DNA of 64,000 nucleotides, taken from NCBI GenBank assembly GCA_947488325.1, contig CANKYZ010000004.1, positions 124,001-188,000 of the forward strand, given 5' to 3'. Position 1 is the stretch's first letter. Every line of letters begins with the position of its first letter. The DNA comes from an uncultured Erythrobacter sp. GTDB taxonomy: Bacteria > Pseudomonadota > Alphaproteobacteria > Sphingomonadales > Sphingomonadaceae. This document shows positions 55,022 through 64,000 of the stretch, piece after piece. A program made the translations under genes and the position numbers. The notes below the pieces were generated by a model. It did no database searches, was not told the origin of the DNA, and was given only the letters and a program-made list of their open reading frames with translations.

Positions 55022-55432
55022 TTAGTTCGGGGAAGCCGCAGCCTTGCGCCTGAATAGCTGCACTTCACCCGCCCAAAGAGCCCACCAGATCAGCAATGGC
55101 TGCGCGATCATGCGGGGCACATGATAGCCAGCGCCAGCGCCGCCATCGGCGCTCGCCATATCCATGATCATGTGGTTGATGTTGGCTGGCCAGACACACA
55201 GCGCATACAAAGCAAGCCCAATCCCGCCTGCCTTGCGTAAGCCTTTGTGAAAGGGCTGAACTAGCGCGATGGCCCCCAAAACTTCTGCAACTCCAGTCCA
55301 AAGAACGATAGCCTCTGGGAATGGGATCATATCGGGCATGATTGCCAAGAATGGTTCAGGCGTCGCAAGATGTGCGTAACCGGCATAGCCATAGAATACG
55401 GCCAGTAAGATGCGGAGCCCTGCGCGGATCAT
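55022..55432 (-). CDS. DoxX family membrane protein
   Basis: 136 aa, four hydrophobic segments. N-terminal RILLAVFYGYAGYAHLATPE, then LWTGVAEVLGAIALVQPF and the C-terminal LLIWWALWAGE helix are characteristic of DoxX/SURF4-like proteins. Members take part in thiosulfate or redox-stress modules, mostly undefined. Convergent with SWIB. Confidence 0.85.
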   Translation of the reverse strand: MIRAGLRILLAVFYGYAGYAHLATPEPFLAIMPDMIPFPEAIVLWTGVAEVLGAIALVQPFHKGLRKAGGIGLALYALCVWPANINHMIMDMASADGGAGAGYHVPRMIAQPLLIWWALWAGEVQLFRRKAAASPN

Positions 55433-55565
55433 GCGTTTTGCTCCATGCTTGGTACGAAGTCAGAATCTTTCGGTTCTAATTGTTCGATCCACGCGTCCGC
55501 GCTATTCAGCTTAATCACACTCAATCCCCTTGTTTGAGCGCTCACTATCGGGAGTTTTCGTCCGC

Positions 55566-56900
55566 ATGCAACACAACTCAGTCTCTCTCGCCGCAATTGC
55601 TGCTTGCCTTGCCATCACAACAGCGACTCCACTCATCGCGCAAGACATTGAACAAGGCAGCTCAGAGGAAGTCGCTGCGGTCGTTAAAGTGGATCCCGCG
55701 TTGCAGGCGGCGGAGGCTGCACTGGAGATTGCGCCCGTGTTTGACGGGCATAATGATGTGCCGTTCCAGCTGCGCGCTCGCTTTGATAATCAGATCAATC
55801 AATTCGATTTCAATGACACGAGCAATACCGGCGACACACATTCGGAGGGTCGCGTGATGCACACCGACATTCCGCGTTTGGTCGAAGGGCGCGTGGGTGC
55901 CCAATATTGGTCGGTCTATGTGCCAGCGAGCCTTTCCGAACCCGAAGCAGTGCAAATGACGATTGAACAAATCGACGTCATGAAGCGTCTGATCGACCGC
56001 TATCCGCAAGCGCTCCATTATTCCGAAACAGCGCGCGATGTCGAAGACGCGATTGAAAGTGGCCGCGTCGCATCAATGTTGGGGATGGAAGGCGGACATT
56101 CGATCGGGTCGAGCCTTGCAGTGCTGCGTCAGATGTATGCACTGGGCGCGCGCTACATGACGATCACACACAGCCGCAATACCCCATGGGCCGATAGCGC
56201 AACCGATACGCCCGAACATGGTGGGTTAACCGATTTTGGCAAAGACGTGATCCGCGAGATGAACCGGATCGGGATGCTAGTCGATTTAAGTCATGTTAGC
56301 GAAGAAACGATGATGGACGCACTTGATGTGGCCCGTGCGCCAGTGATTTTTAGCCACTCAGGCGTACGCGCGATTAATGGCCATGCCCGAAACGTGCCGG
56401 ATCGCATACTGATGCGCCTGCCAGAAAATGGTGGGATCGTGATGGTGGTGGCGCTGCCAGGCTTCCTCAATGATGAACGGCGCGAGTGGTTTGCCGAGCG
56501 AGAGGCATTCGAGGCGCGGCAGCAATCGCTCTATCAGGGACAGCCTGCGGTGGTTGACGCGGCGATGGCGGAGTGGGACGACGAAAACCCAGAGCCCGCG
56601 ACCATGATCAGCCATATGGCCGATCATATTGATCATATTCGTTCGCTCGTTGGTGTCGAGTATATTGGCATCGGCGCGGATTTCGATGGCATGCCATCGG
56701 GACCAGTCGGGTTTGAAGATGTCAGCGGTTATCCGCAACTCTTTGCTGAATTGTCCCGGCGTGGTTACTCTCAGGTCGAAATGGAGCTCATCGCTAGTCG
56801 AAACGCCATTCGCGTTTTGCGCGACGCAGAGCGTTATGCTGCGCAGAATTCCGGGCAACCCCCGATTGAAACGCTGCTACCCGAAGAAGATCAGCCGTAA
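55566..56900 (+). CDS. Exported membrane-dipeptidase-like peptidase (M19, renal dipeptidase type)
   Basis: 444 aa from ATG 55566, giving a signal peptide (ending PLIAQ); a TTG at 55530 is less likely. Zinc ligands of M19 are visible: HxD in VFDGHNDVPFQ, Glu in LGMEGGHSIG, His in TITHSRNTPWADS or VDLSHVSEETM, and His in IFSHSGVRAINGH. Cleaves dipeptides, including dehydro- and D-residues, in the periplasm. CGGGAG lies upstream of the start. Confidence 0.93.
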   Translation: MQHNSVSLAAIAACLAITTATPLIAQDIEQGSSEEVAAVVKVDPALQAAEAALEIAPVFDGHNDVPFQLRARFDNQINQFDFNDTSNTGDTHSEGRVMHTDIPRLVEGRVGAQYWSVYVPASLSEPEAVQMTIEQIDVMKRLIDRYPQALHYSETARDVEDAIESGRVASMLGMEGGHSIGSSLAVLRQMYALGARYMTITHSRNTPWADSATDTPEHGGLTDFGKDVIREMNRIGMLVDLSHVSEETMMDALDVARAPVIFSHSGVRAINGHARNVPDRILMRLPENGGIVMVVALPGFLNDERREWFAEREAFEARQQSLYQGQPAVVDAAMAEWDDENPEPATMISHMADHIDHIRSLVGVEYIGIGADFDGMPSGPVGFEDVSGYPQLFAELSRRGYSQVEMELIASRNAIRVLRDAERYAAQNSGQPPIETLLPEEDQP

Positions 56901-56930
56901 AGCGCGGGAATAATCCAGACGAGACCAATT

Positions 56931-57767
56931 TTAGTCGCGGAGCAGTTCGTTAATGCCCGTCTTCGCGCGTGTTTGCGCGTCCACTGTCTTAACGATCACA
57001 GCGCAATAGAGCGACGGTCCTGGTGTGCCATCGGGCAGCGGTTTGCCGGGAAGGTTTCCAGGGACAACCACGGCATAGGGCGGAACTTCTCCCATATGGA
57101 TCTGACCAGTTGCCCGGTCGATGATCTTGGTCGACGCACCCAGATAGACGCCCATGGACAGTACGGCACCTTCTCCTACACGTACGCCTTCGGCAACTTC
57201 GCTGCGCGCACCAATAAAAGCGCCATCGCCGATGATAACTGGTTCAGCCTGAAGCGGTTCGAGCACACCGCCAATGCCAGCGCCGCCCGAAATATGCACA
57301 TTTGCACCGATCTGCGCGCAGGAACCAACTGTCGCCCATGTGTCGACCATCGTGCCTTCGCCAACATAAGCGCCAATATTGACGAAGCTTGGCATCAAGA
57401 CTGCGCCTTTGCCGATAAAACTACCGCGCCGTACGACCGCACCCGGAACCACTCGAAAGCCCGCCTCGCGGAAGCGGTTGCTGCCCCATCCGGCGAATTT
57501 GATTGGAACCTTGTCATAGGCATTGTCTCCGCCGGCGGCGTCATCCATCACGCGGTTATCATTTAGGCGGAAGGATAGCAGCACCGCCTTTTTAAGCCAT
57601 TGATTGACCGTCCATCCGCCGTTCCCATCAGGTTCGGCCACACGGGCCTCACCGTTGTCGAGCATAGCCAATGCTTCGCTCACTTCATGACGCACATTGC
57701 TGCCGGGTGTGATCTCGGCGCGGTTTTCCCAGGCCGCTTCGACCTTTGCGATAAGGGTGTCTGTCAT
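56931..57767 (-). CDS. dapD: 2,3,4,5-tetrahydropyridine-2,6-dicarboxylate N-succinyltransferase
   Basis: 278 aa from ATG 57767 ([20 protein letters not shown]). Left-handed beta-helix acyltransferase with hexapeptide repeats in the region [20 protein letters not shown] and [16 protein letters not shown]. Transfers succinate from succinyl-CoA in lysine/diaminopimelate synthesis. The longer frame to 57905 is not family sequence and contains a triple 13-base repeat. No dapE in the window. Confidence 0.97.
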   Translation of the reverse strand: MTDTLIAKVEAAWENRAEITPGSNVRHEVSEALAMLDNGEARVAEPDGNGGWTVNQWLKKAVLLSFRLNDNRVMDDAAGGDNAYDKVPIKFAGWGSNRFREAGFRVVPGAVVRRGSFIGKGAVLMPSFVNIGAYVGEGTMVDTWATVGSCAQIGANVHISGGAGIGGVLEPLQAEPVIIGDGAFIGARSEVAEGVRVGEGAVLSMGVYLGASTKIIDRATGQIHMGEVPPYAVVVPGNLPGKPLPDGTPGPSLYCAVIVKTVDAQTRAKTGINELLRD

Positions 57768-57817
57768 AAATACTCCGCGAAAGGATCGGGAATGGAACGC
57801 GTCTGCGTTCAGGCCCC

Positions 57818-57856
57818 TTGTGAATTTCCAGTGTGAACTTCCAAGTTGAATTCCCA
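57818..57856. repeat. Three tandem 13-base repeats upstream of dapD
   Basis: Units TTGTGAATTTCCA, GTGTGAACTTCCA and AGTTGAATTCCCA occupy 57818-57856 without spacers, consensus TTGTGAATTTCCA. They are 50-90 bases upstream of the dapD ATG in its leftward promoter region. Head-to-tail arrangement could be a regulator-binding array or a simple expansion. Confidence 0.7.
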
Positions 57857-57999
57857 ATGCTGCTAGCGAGCGAAGCCCAGGGCGGCAAGGCCAACCCTTA
57901 CTCAAATCCGAAAAAGCGAGCAGCTAAGTTTTGGTGGCATAGCTCTTGTAAAAGCTCTGAAAATCGTCCTATGCATGCAGTGTCTAGGAGGGCATCTTT

Positions 58000-60459
58000 T
58001 TGAGGACACAGATTATGCCCAGCCCCTTAGGAGCTGACCCCACCGGGATCAGTCTGCCTGAACTATCAACAGACAAAGTCCCTCCTGATCGTGATCCATC
58101 TGCACCTGTCGTATGGAAGGTTGTCGCCGCAGCTGTAGCTTGTGCGGCACTTAGTGCATGTGGCGGTGGAGCAGGGGGTGCTCCAGTGACCAGCGTAGCC
58201 CCACCGCCTCCCCCTCCGCCTCCCCCTCCACCGCCTCCCCCTCCGCCGCCACCTACAAACTTCGATACGGCGGAATTTCGGCGTTCTGATGGCGCAGAAT
58301 TCCATTCCGCTGATACGGCTTGGCGTGAAGGGATAACTGGGAGTGATGAAATCATCGCCGTGATCGATAGCGGGATCGATAGCGACAGTCCGGAATTTGC
58401 AGGGCGTATCCATCCGAACTCAGCAGATGTCGGAGGCAATCGCGGGATCGACCCTGAAGATGACCACGGCACCAATGTCGCTCTGGTTGCAGCGGCTGCG
58501 TTTGATGGAAATGGCGTGGTCGGCATCGCCTTCGATGCACAAGTCCTTGCAATCCGCGCGGATATTCCGGGTTCGTGCGGGGATGATACGCCGCAGGATT
58601 CGAGCCTTGGTTGCCTGTTCTCAAATAATGCTATTGCGCAAGGTGTGGATTTGGCCGTCGCTAATGGAGCGACGGTAATAAATCTGAGTCTGGGCGGCGG
58701 TGGTGCCTCACCTGGTTTGCGAAGTGCAGTCACGCGGGCTGCCAATGCAGGCGTCGTGGTGATTGTGGCAGCCGGCAATGGCGGCGACGGAGAAGATCCA
58801 GAAATAGATCCAAATCAGCCAGACCCTTTCGCAGCCAGTTTGTTAGAAGCGGGTCGCGGTAATGTGATTATTGTTGGCTCGATCGATCAAGATGGCGAGT
58901 TTTCTGACTTCAGCAATCGCGCGGGCGATTTTGCCGGATCGTTCATTTCAGCGCGCGGTGAGCGGATATGTTGCGTTTACGAAGACGGCGAGGTTTTCGT
59001 TGAGACAGTCGACGGCACGCAATTTGTCTCCCTTTTTTCCGGGACGAGTTTTGCTGCTCCGCAAGTGGCCGGCGCAGTCGCGCTTTTGGCTCAAGCATTC
59101 CCAAATCTGACTGGCGAAGAGATCGTCGAGATATTACTCGAAACGGCAACCGATGCAGGCGTTGGCGGGGCTGATGATGTCTTTGGAACGGGCATCCTCA
59201 ATATTGCTGCTTCGTTTCAACCTCTGGGACAGACAAGCATTGCGGGCACTTCCAACACACTCGCATTTTCTGATGATTTCGTGGTCGGTTCAACCGTTAC
59301 GGGAGATGCGTTGAGCGGTGCGTCACTGAGTACAATCGTCACAGATCGCTTCGACCGTCCGTTTAACCTTGAGTTAGGCCAGCGGACCCGAAACGCAGCG
59401 CCAGTGGGGCGGTTGCGTGGCGCTGTCAGCAGAAACGGCTATTCGCGATCTGGCAGCAATGTCGCACTCTCTGCAGCGGTCACGGTTGGTGAGAACCAGC
59501 TCGCTGCTGGGCTTGGATGGTCTGAAGAATTACGACTGACGTCGGAAGACGCGTTTGGCGCCCAGGTCTTGGCCGCAAGGGTTGCAGCGCAAATTTCGCC
59601 TGAAACTCAAGTTGGTTTTGGGATTTCACAAAGTGCAACTGGGTTGGTCGCGCAGTTACAAGGTAGCGATAGGCCTGCATTCCTTATCTCTGCTGAGGCT
59701 GGCAGGGACTCGGGCTTTGTCCAAAGCAGTGATGTCGCCTTTGCTGCTCGACATGAACTCGGCCCGTGGGGAGTAACCCTGTCAGGCGATATTGGTGCAG
59801 CGTGGCTTGGTACTAATCGCCAAGCCAATGATGTGCTGTTTGGTGTGCGCGAGAACCACCCAACGGCTACTTATAGCCTTGCCGTGGATCGCAAATGGCG
59901 CGGATTTGATGCCAACATAGCTTTGTCTTGGCTTGATGAAGACGGCACTTTGCTCGGTGCGCACTTCAATCCGGCTTTGGGAGTGAATGGTTCCAACACA
60001 GTATTCTTAGATGGCCGAGTTTCTCGCTGGATTGCGAGGGATTGGCGCGTTGGTGCTGCCTACAGGGTTGGATTCACAAGGCCGAGGGGTGGAGAATTTG
60101 TCGCTTCTGATTCACAGATTAACACACAGAATTGGTCGTTTGATGTATTGCGCCGTGGGCTCTTTCAAGCCGCTGACAGTTTTGGTCTTAGAGTCAGCCA
60201 ACCATTGCGAGTGAATGGCGGGTCAATCAATTTTGACTTGCCAGTCGCGTTTAACTTTTCAACCGAAACTGCAATCTTTGGGCGTCAGAGCCTGTCGCTT
60301 TCGCCTGAGGGCCGCGAGTTGATGGGGGAACTGAACTGGACTGGGCACACTCCGATCGGGGTGCTTTCAGCCAGTGCATATTACCGCAAAGAACCAGGGC
60401 ATTTCCAAAGCGCGCCGGACGATGTTGGTGCGCTTATCTCGCTTAGTTCCTCGTTCTGA
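58000..60459 (+). CDS. Subtilisin-like (S8) serine protease with autotransporter-like C-terminus
   Basis: 819 aa. I choose the TTG at 58000 because AGGAGG (57986-57991) lies 8 bases upstream; the ATG at 58015 would be too far from it. The N-terminal export signal is long and late: hydrophobic VVAAAVACAALSAC near residues 41-54, with a lipobox-like LSAC. An 18-proline linker (P68-P85) follows. Catalytic triad D123 (AVIDSGID), H156 (DDHGTNVA) and S350 (FSGTSFAAP). The C-terminal 300 residues are strand-rich, ending LISLSSSF with terminal Phe, like an outer-membrane barrel. It is probably surface-exposed or self-transporting; this is inference. Confidence 0.88.
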   Translation: MRTQIMPSPLGADPTGISLPELSTDKVPPDRDPSAPVVWKVVAAAVACAALSACGGGAGGAPVTSVAPPPPPPPPPPPPPPPPPPTNFDTAEFRRSDGAEFHSADTAWREGITGSDEIIAVIDSGIDSDSPEFAGRIHPNSADVGGNRGIDPEDDHGTNVALVAAAAFDGNGVVGIAFDAQVLAIRADIPGSCGDDTPQDSSLGCLFSNNAIAQGVDLAVANGATVINLSLGGGGASPGLRSAVTRAANAGVVVIVAAGNGGDGEDPEIDPNQPDPFAASLLEAGRGNVIIVGSIDQDGEFSDFSNRAGDFAGSFISARGERICCVYEDGEVFVETVDGTQFVSLFSGTSFAAPQVAGAVALLAQAFPNLTGEEIVEILLETATDAGVGGADDVFGTGILNIAASFQPLGQTSIAGTSNTLAFSDDFVVGSTVTGDALSGASLSTIVTDRFDRPFNLELGQRTRNAAPVGRLRGAVSRNGYSRSGSNVALSAAVTVGENQLAAGLGWSEELRLTSEDAFGAQVLAARVAAQISPETQVGFGISQSATGLVAQLQGSDRPAFLISAEAGRDSGFVQSSDVAFAARHELGPWGVTLSGDIGAAWLGTNRQANDVLFGVRENHPTATYSLAVDRKWRGFDANIALSWLDEDGTLLGAHFNPALGVNGSNTVFLDGRVSRWIARDWRVGAAYRVGFTRPRGGEFVASDSQINTQNWSFDVLRRGLFQAADSFGLRVSQPLRVNGGSINFDLPVAFNFSTETAIFGRQSLSLSPEGRELMGELNWTGHTPIGVLSASAYYRKEPGHFQSAPDDVGALISLSSSF

Positions 60460-60469
60460 ACCTGCTCTG

Positions 60470-61543
60470 TTAAGCTGGCATACCTGCCGATATGCCAAAC
60501 TGATAAGCACGTTCGACAAGCGGATGGACCCTGTCGCTCATTGCCTTTGCATGAGAAGAGGATGCGGTGCCGTCGATCACGCGTTTCTTAATGCCCTGCA
60601 TAATCCCGGCGAGGCGAAAGAGGTTGTAGGCAAAATACCAGTCCATCGGCGGCACTGGGTATCCAGTGCGCGCAACATAGCGTTCGACCGCTTCTTCGAC
60701 CGTGGGAATGCCCAAAGCCTTTAGATCAAGGCCAAGCAAGCCTGCCCGCCCATCATCGGATGGCTGGAACCAGTTAAGCATTAGATAGCTGAAATCGGCA
60801 ATCGGATCGCCCAGCGTCGATAATTCCCAATCGAGTACTGCGATGATGCGGGACTCTGTTTTGTGAAAGATGACATTGTCGAGCCGGTAATCGCCATGCA
60901 CAACGCTGCTTTCGTGCTGCGGTGGGATTGTCTGGGGCAGCCATTCGATTAGCCGCTCCATTTGCGGCATGTGCTCTGTCTCAGACAGCTTATATTGCTT
61001 TGACCAACGCGCGATTTGACGCGCGCAGTAATCGGTTGGTTTGCCGTAATCACCTAGACCGATCTCGTCGGGTTTGTTGAGGTGCATGTCGGCAATTGTG
61101 TCGATCAGCGCGTTATAAAGTTCGCGTCGTTCCTGCGGCTCACTGTTTGGCAGCGCACCGTTCCACAGTGAACGGCCATCGGCCATGCTCATGACAAAGA
61201 ACTTTGAGCCGAGAACGTCTGGATCTTCGCATAGGCCATAGGTTTTAGGCACGGGAAAGCCGGTTGGATGTAGGCCCGTCATCGCCTTGTATTCGCGATC
61301 TACGGCATGCGCCGAAGGCAGCAATTTGCCAAATGGCTGCCTGCGGAGCACGTAATTCATACTTGGCGTTTCGATCTTGTAGGTTGGGTTGGATTGCCCA
61401 CCCTTAAACTTGGCATAACTGATCGGGCCTTCGAAGCCCTCCACATTGGCTTCAAACCACGCGGTCAGTGTTTCAAGGTTGAGTTTATCGGCCTCAGGCA
61501 CTTCGACAGTGCCAACCATTTCTTTGTCGAAATCAATATCCAT
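60470..61543 (-). CDS. Aminoglycoside-phosphotransferase-like kinase of ACAD operons
   Basis: 357 aa. Kinase-like fold: nucleotide loop FKGGQSNPTYKIETP, Brenner-type catalytic motif VVHGDYRLDNVIFH and Mg-binding AVLDWELSTLGDP. This type is commonly linked with acyl-CoA dehydrogenases (the ACAD10/ACAD11 fusion in animals phosphorylates 4-hydroxyacyl-CoA). The gene overlaps the Zn-alcohol dehydrogenase by one base (TGATG at 61543) and belongs to the leftward operon with the acyl-CoA dehydrogenase. Confidence 0.9.
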   Translation of the reverse strand: MDIDFDKEMVGTVEVPEADKLNLETLTAWFEANVEGFEGPISYAKFKGGQSNPTYKIETPSMNYVLRRQPFGKLLPSAHAVDREYKAMTGLHPTGFPVPKTYGLCEDPDVLGSKFFVMSMADGRSLWNGALPNSEPQERRELYNALIDTIADMHLNKPDEIGLGDYGKPTDYCARQIARWSKQYKLSETEHMPQMERLIEWLPQTIPPQHESSVVHGDYRLDNVIFHKTESRIIAVLDWELSTLGDPIADFSYLMLNWFQPSDDGRAGLLGLDLKALGIPTVEEAVERYVARTGYPVPPMDWYFAYNLFRLAGIMQGIKKRVIDGTASSSHAKAMSDRVHPLVERAYQFGISAGMPA

Positions 61544-62631
61544 CAGTCGAACATCACCACGCTGCGCGCATGGCTTCCTTTACGCATTTTTTCAAACCCA
61601 GCATTCACATCCTTAAGCTCGATCCGCTCTGCAATGATTGTGTCGAGATCGAGCAGACCGCGCATATAGAAATCAACCAGTCGAGGCAGGTCGATGGGGA
61701 AATGGTTCATCCCCATGATCGCTCCCATCAATTTTTTGCCGCCCAGTAAATCCATTGCGCCAAGTCCGACTTTGCAATCGAGCGGCATCATCCCGAGTAT
61801 GACAGCCGTTCCGCCCCGGCGCAGGCTTGCCACCGCGAGATCTGCAGAAGCCTGACGGCCCACCGCTTCGATGCCCCAATCAACACCGCCGCCAGAGATA
61901 TCCATGATTTGTTTCACTACATCATCGGCCAGCGCATCAACCGTGTGGGTTGCTCCCAGTGTCTCAGCTAGTGCGCGTTTCTCTGGAAGAGGGTCAGCGG
62001 CAATCACCTTGCCGGCGCCTGCAATCTTTGCCGCGTTGATGGTCGCAAGTCCAACCCCGCCGCAACCGACGACCAACACGGTTTCGCCCGGCGTCACATT
62101 GCAGGCGTTGAAGATCGTGCCAGCACCAGTGGTCACCGCGCAGCCAATCACCGCTGCCCGGTCGAGCGGCATGGCTTTATCGATGGTGACACAGGCATTT
62201 TCGTGGATCAACATTTGCTCAGACAGGGCTGAGAGATTGAGCATCTGATTAACAGGATCACCGTCTGCGAGAGTCATGCGCGGAGCATCTCCCTTGCCGC
62301 GTCGGGTCGCCGCACCAAGACACAGCGCCATACGGCCAGTCACGCAAAATTCGCACTGTCCGCAAAATGCGCTGAGGCAGGACACGACATGGTCACCTGG
62401 CTTTACAGTTGTGACTTCGGAACCAACCGCACGAACCACACCAGCAGCCTCATGACCCGGAACAGCCGGGAGAGGGTGAGGGTAGAGACCGTCAATAAAG
62501 TGCAGATCCGAATGGCACAGGCCGCAGGCCTTAGTGTCGATCAAAACCTCATGCGGCATGGGATCGGCGACTTCAATGTCGCCGATCACCAGACCCTCAC
62601 CCGGTTGTTTCAGAATTGCTGCTTTTGCCAT
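61543..62631 (-). CDS. Zinc-dependent alcohol dehydrogenase (class III-like)
   Basis: 362 aa. Catalytic Zn site in KACGLCHSDLHFIDG, GHEAAGVVRAVG and a later Cys; structural zinc cysteines in CGQCEFCVTGRMALC. The nucleotide motif is VLVVGCGGVGLATINAAKIA. The type is the long-chain Zn-ADH group related to formaldehyde/aryl-alcohol dehydrogenases. By context it oxidises a hydroxyacyl or alcohol intermediate with the linked ACAD. Middle gene of the operon, 27 bases after the ACAD stop. Confidence 0.92.
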   Translation of the reverse strand: MAKAAILKQPGEGLVIGDIEVADPMPHEVLIDTKACGLCHSDLHFIDGLYPHPLPAVPGHEAAGVVRAVGSEVTTVKPGDHVVSCLSAFCGQCEFCVTGRMALCLGAATRRGKGDAPRMTLADGDPVNQMLNLSALSEQMLIHENACVTIDKAMPLDRAAVIGCAVTTGAGTIFNACNVTPGETVLVVGCGGVGLATINAAKIAGAGKVIAADPLPEKRALAETLGATHTVDALADDVVKQIMDISGGGVDWGIEAVGRQASADLAVASLRRGGTAVILGMMPLDCKVGLGAMDLLGGKKLMGAIMGMNHFPIDLPRLVDFYMRGLLDLDTIIAERIELKDVNAGFEKMRKGSHARSVVMFD

Positions 62632-62658
62632 TATCGGCCTCTCCCTGATATGCTGGGC

Positions 62659-63990
62659 TTAACGTGTCGCGCCCATATCGCCTGAGCTGAACCCGCCGCC
62701 ATCATTCGCCGTCGAACCACCGCGAAGGGCGTTGGCTGTTGGACCAGCTTCCGGAATGTGCTTGCCAAATTCCATGCGAGCGATTGAGCGCGCGTGAACT
62801 TCGTCCGGACCGTCGGCTAAACGCAGCGTGCGCTGATGTGCGTAGGCCGAGGCAAGACCGTAATCGTCCGATACGCCGCCGCCGCCATGGGCCTGAATCG
62901 CATCATCGATGATCTTCAGGGCCATATTTGGCGCCTGAACCTTGATCATAGCGATTTCCTGCTTGGCCGATTTGTTGCCAACCTTGTCCATCATGTCTGC
63001 TGCTTTCAGGCAGAGCAGGCGGGTCATGTCGATATCAATACGGGCACGCGCGACGCGTTCTTCCCAGACTGAGTGCTTGTAGATCGGCTTGCCGAAGGCT
63101 TCACGCTCCTGAAGCCGTTTACACATTTTCGCCAGCGCTTCTTCTGCAGTACCGATCGTGCGCATACAGTGATGAATGCGGCCAGGGCCGAGGCGACCTT
63201 GAGCGATTTCGAAACCGCGACCTTCGCCCAGTAGCATGTTTGTAACAGGGACACGAACGTCCTTCATTTCCACTTCCATATGACCATGCGGCGCATCGTC
63301 ATACCCGAACACGGGAAGGTGGCGCAGGATGTTCACGCCCGGCGCATCATTCGGCATTAAAAGCATGCTCTGCTGTGCGTGACGCCCGGCAGAAAAATCG
63401 GTCTTGCCCATAACGATTGAGATCTTGCAACGCGGATCACCTAGCCCCGAAGACCACCATTTGCGGCCATTGATGACATATTCATCGCCGTCACGTTCGA
63501 TGCGTGTCTCAATATTGGTCGCGTCAGACGAAGCGGTAAAAGGCTCGGTCATCAGGAAGGCAGAACGGATTTCACCATTCATGATCGGGTTGAGCCATTG
63601 CTCTTTTTGCTCACGCGTGCCGTAGCGGTGAAACACTTCCATATTGCCAGTGTCGGGAGCGGAGCAATTGAAGACTTCACTTGCCCATCCAATGCGGCCC
63701 ATTTCCTCAGCGCACAATGCATATTCGAGGTTGGTGAGGCCGGGGCCTTCAAATTCAAACGTGTCATCAACATGATGATGGCTGTCATTGCGCGGCGGCA
63801 TGAACAGGTTCCAGATGCCAGCATCCTTTGCCAGCTTCTTTTTATCTTCAATGATCTGGATGACCTTCCAGCGCTCGCCCTCTGCCTCTTGCGCGTGGAA
63901 AACATTCATATTGGGGCGAACATGCGCTTCGATGAAGTCGCGAACGCGATCGCGCCAATAGGCCTGGCGTTCTGTAGGTTGAAAATCCAT
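62659..63990 (-). CDS. Acyl-CoA dehydrogenase (ACAD11-like, long form)
   Basis: 443 aa, start [20 protein letters not shown] at 63990, ten bases from the window end. FAD/substrate motifs [40 protein letters not shown] and the C-terminal [20 protein letters not shown] are of the ACAD10/11 and FadE-type group. With the phosphotransferase-like kinase and Zn-ADH it forms a coupled operon, suggesting oxidation of a hydroxy or branched acyl-CoA. C-terminus ends in a Gly/Asn-rich tail. Confidence 0.92.
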   Translation of the reverse strand: MDFQPTERQAYWRDRVRDFIEAHVRPNMNVFHAQEAEGERWKVIQIIEDKKKLAKDAGIWNLFMPPRNDSHHHVDDTFEFEGPGLTNLEYALCAEEMGRIGWASEVFNCSAPDTGNMEVFHRYGTREQKEQWLNPIMNGEIRSAFLMTEPFTASSDATNIETRIERDGDEYVINGRKWWSSGLGDPRCKISIVMGKTDFSAGRHAQQSMLLMPNDAPGVNILRHLPVFGYDDAPHGHMEVEMKDVRVPVTNMLLGEGRGFEIAQGRLGPGRIHHCMRTIGTAEEALAKMCKRLQEREAFGKPIYKHSVWEERVARARIDIDMTRLLCLKAADMMDKVGNKSAKQEIAMIKVQAPNMALKIIDDAIQAHGGGGVSDDYGLASAYAHQRTLRLADGPDEVHARSIARMEFGKHIPEAGPTANALRGGSTANDGGGFSSGDMGATR

Positions 63991-64000
63991 GGGGGTGTTC

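Noticed and set aside
58201-58254. Polyproline-coding tract as a repeat element
   Set aside because: It is an in-frame 18-Pro linker of the S8 protease, not an independent DNA repeat, although it may vary in length.

Overview
The window looks like one chromosomal segment from an alphaproteobacterium of the Sphingomonadales, most likely an Erythrobacteraceae (Erythrobacter/Altererythrobacter-type). The reasons are a crtY-crtI-LOG-crtB carotenoid operon, a split glycine dehydrogenase (GcvPA/GcvPB), many MipA-, S9- and S41-type envelope proteins, very dense operons joined by ATGA stop/start overlaps, and a base composition that looks like the high fifties in %GC by eye. I assign 67 protein genes. 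I see no rRNA, tRNA, CRISPR array, intact insertion sequence or prophage. The taxonomic call is inference from gene content; no 16S gene is present.

Layout. 1-4.5 kb: glycine cleavage operon gcvT(partial)-gcvH-gcvPA-gcvPB. 4.5-7.5 kb: flippase plus nucleotidyltransferase pair, and a divergent Nmad3-domain protein. 7.5-11.6 kb and 12.2-15.4 kb: two leftward operons that together encode the valine/isobutyryl-CoA route (isobutyryl-CoA dehydrogenase, 3-hydroxyisobutyryl-CoA hydrolase, enoyl-CoA hydratase, mmsB; then mmsA with a deacetylase, a lipoprotein and a Rid protein). 15.9-22.2 kb: alcohol dehydrogenase/SDR pair, a UPF0016-like membrane protein, 6-phosphogluconolactonase, Nudix, DinB and a Bcr/CflA exporter. 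22.2-30.8 kb: one long leftward run, crtY-crtI-LOG-crtB then a SnoaL-like protein and both subunits of a propionyl-CoA-type carboxylase. Propionyl-CoA is the product of the MmsA step, so these blocks connect metabolically.

30.8-39.9 kb: envelope and peptide-related genes (MipA, S9 peptidase, amidohydrolase, two secreted metallo-beta-lactamase-fold proteins), a pair made of a styrene-oxide-isomerase-like membrane protein and a ferritin-like metal hydrolase, and a SRAP-like gene that has lost its recognisable catalytic residues. 40-43.8 kb: a membrane protein, then a TPP riboswitch controlling thiC, followed by an exported Rid protein and a cysteine hydrolase. 43.8-45.8 kb: an AT-rich islet with a two-gene membrane/secreted unit of unknown function, a gene remnant and short tandem repeats; this is the best candidate here for an undescribed system. 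45.8-55.4 kb: small stress and envelope genes (lipocalin, cold shock, HPF, patatin, fasciclin, GFA, S41 peptidase, PEBP, SWIB, DoxX). 55.5-64 kb: M19 dipeptidase, dapD, a subtilisin-like protease with a polyproline linker and a TTG start, and an acyl-CoA dehydrogenase/Zn-alcohol dehydrogenase/aminoglycoside-phosphotransferase-like operon.

All family names come from recognising motifs in the translated sequence. No database search was run, and start codons are my choice from ribosome-binding sites, signal peptides and gene overlaps.
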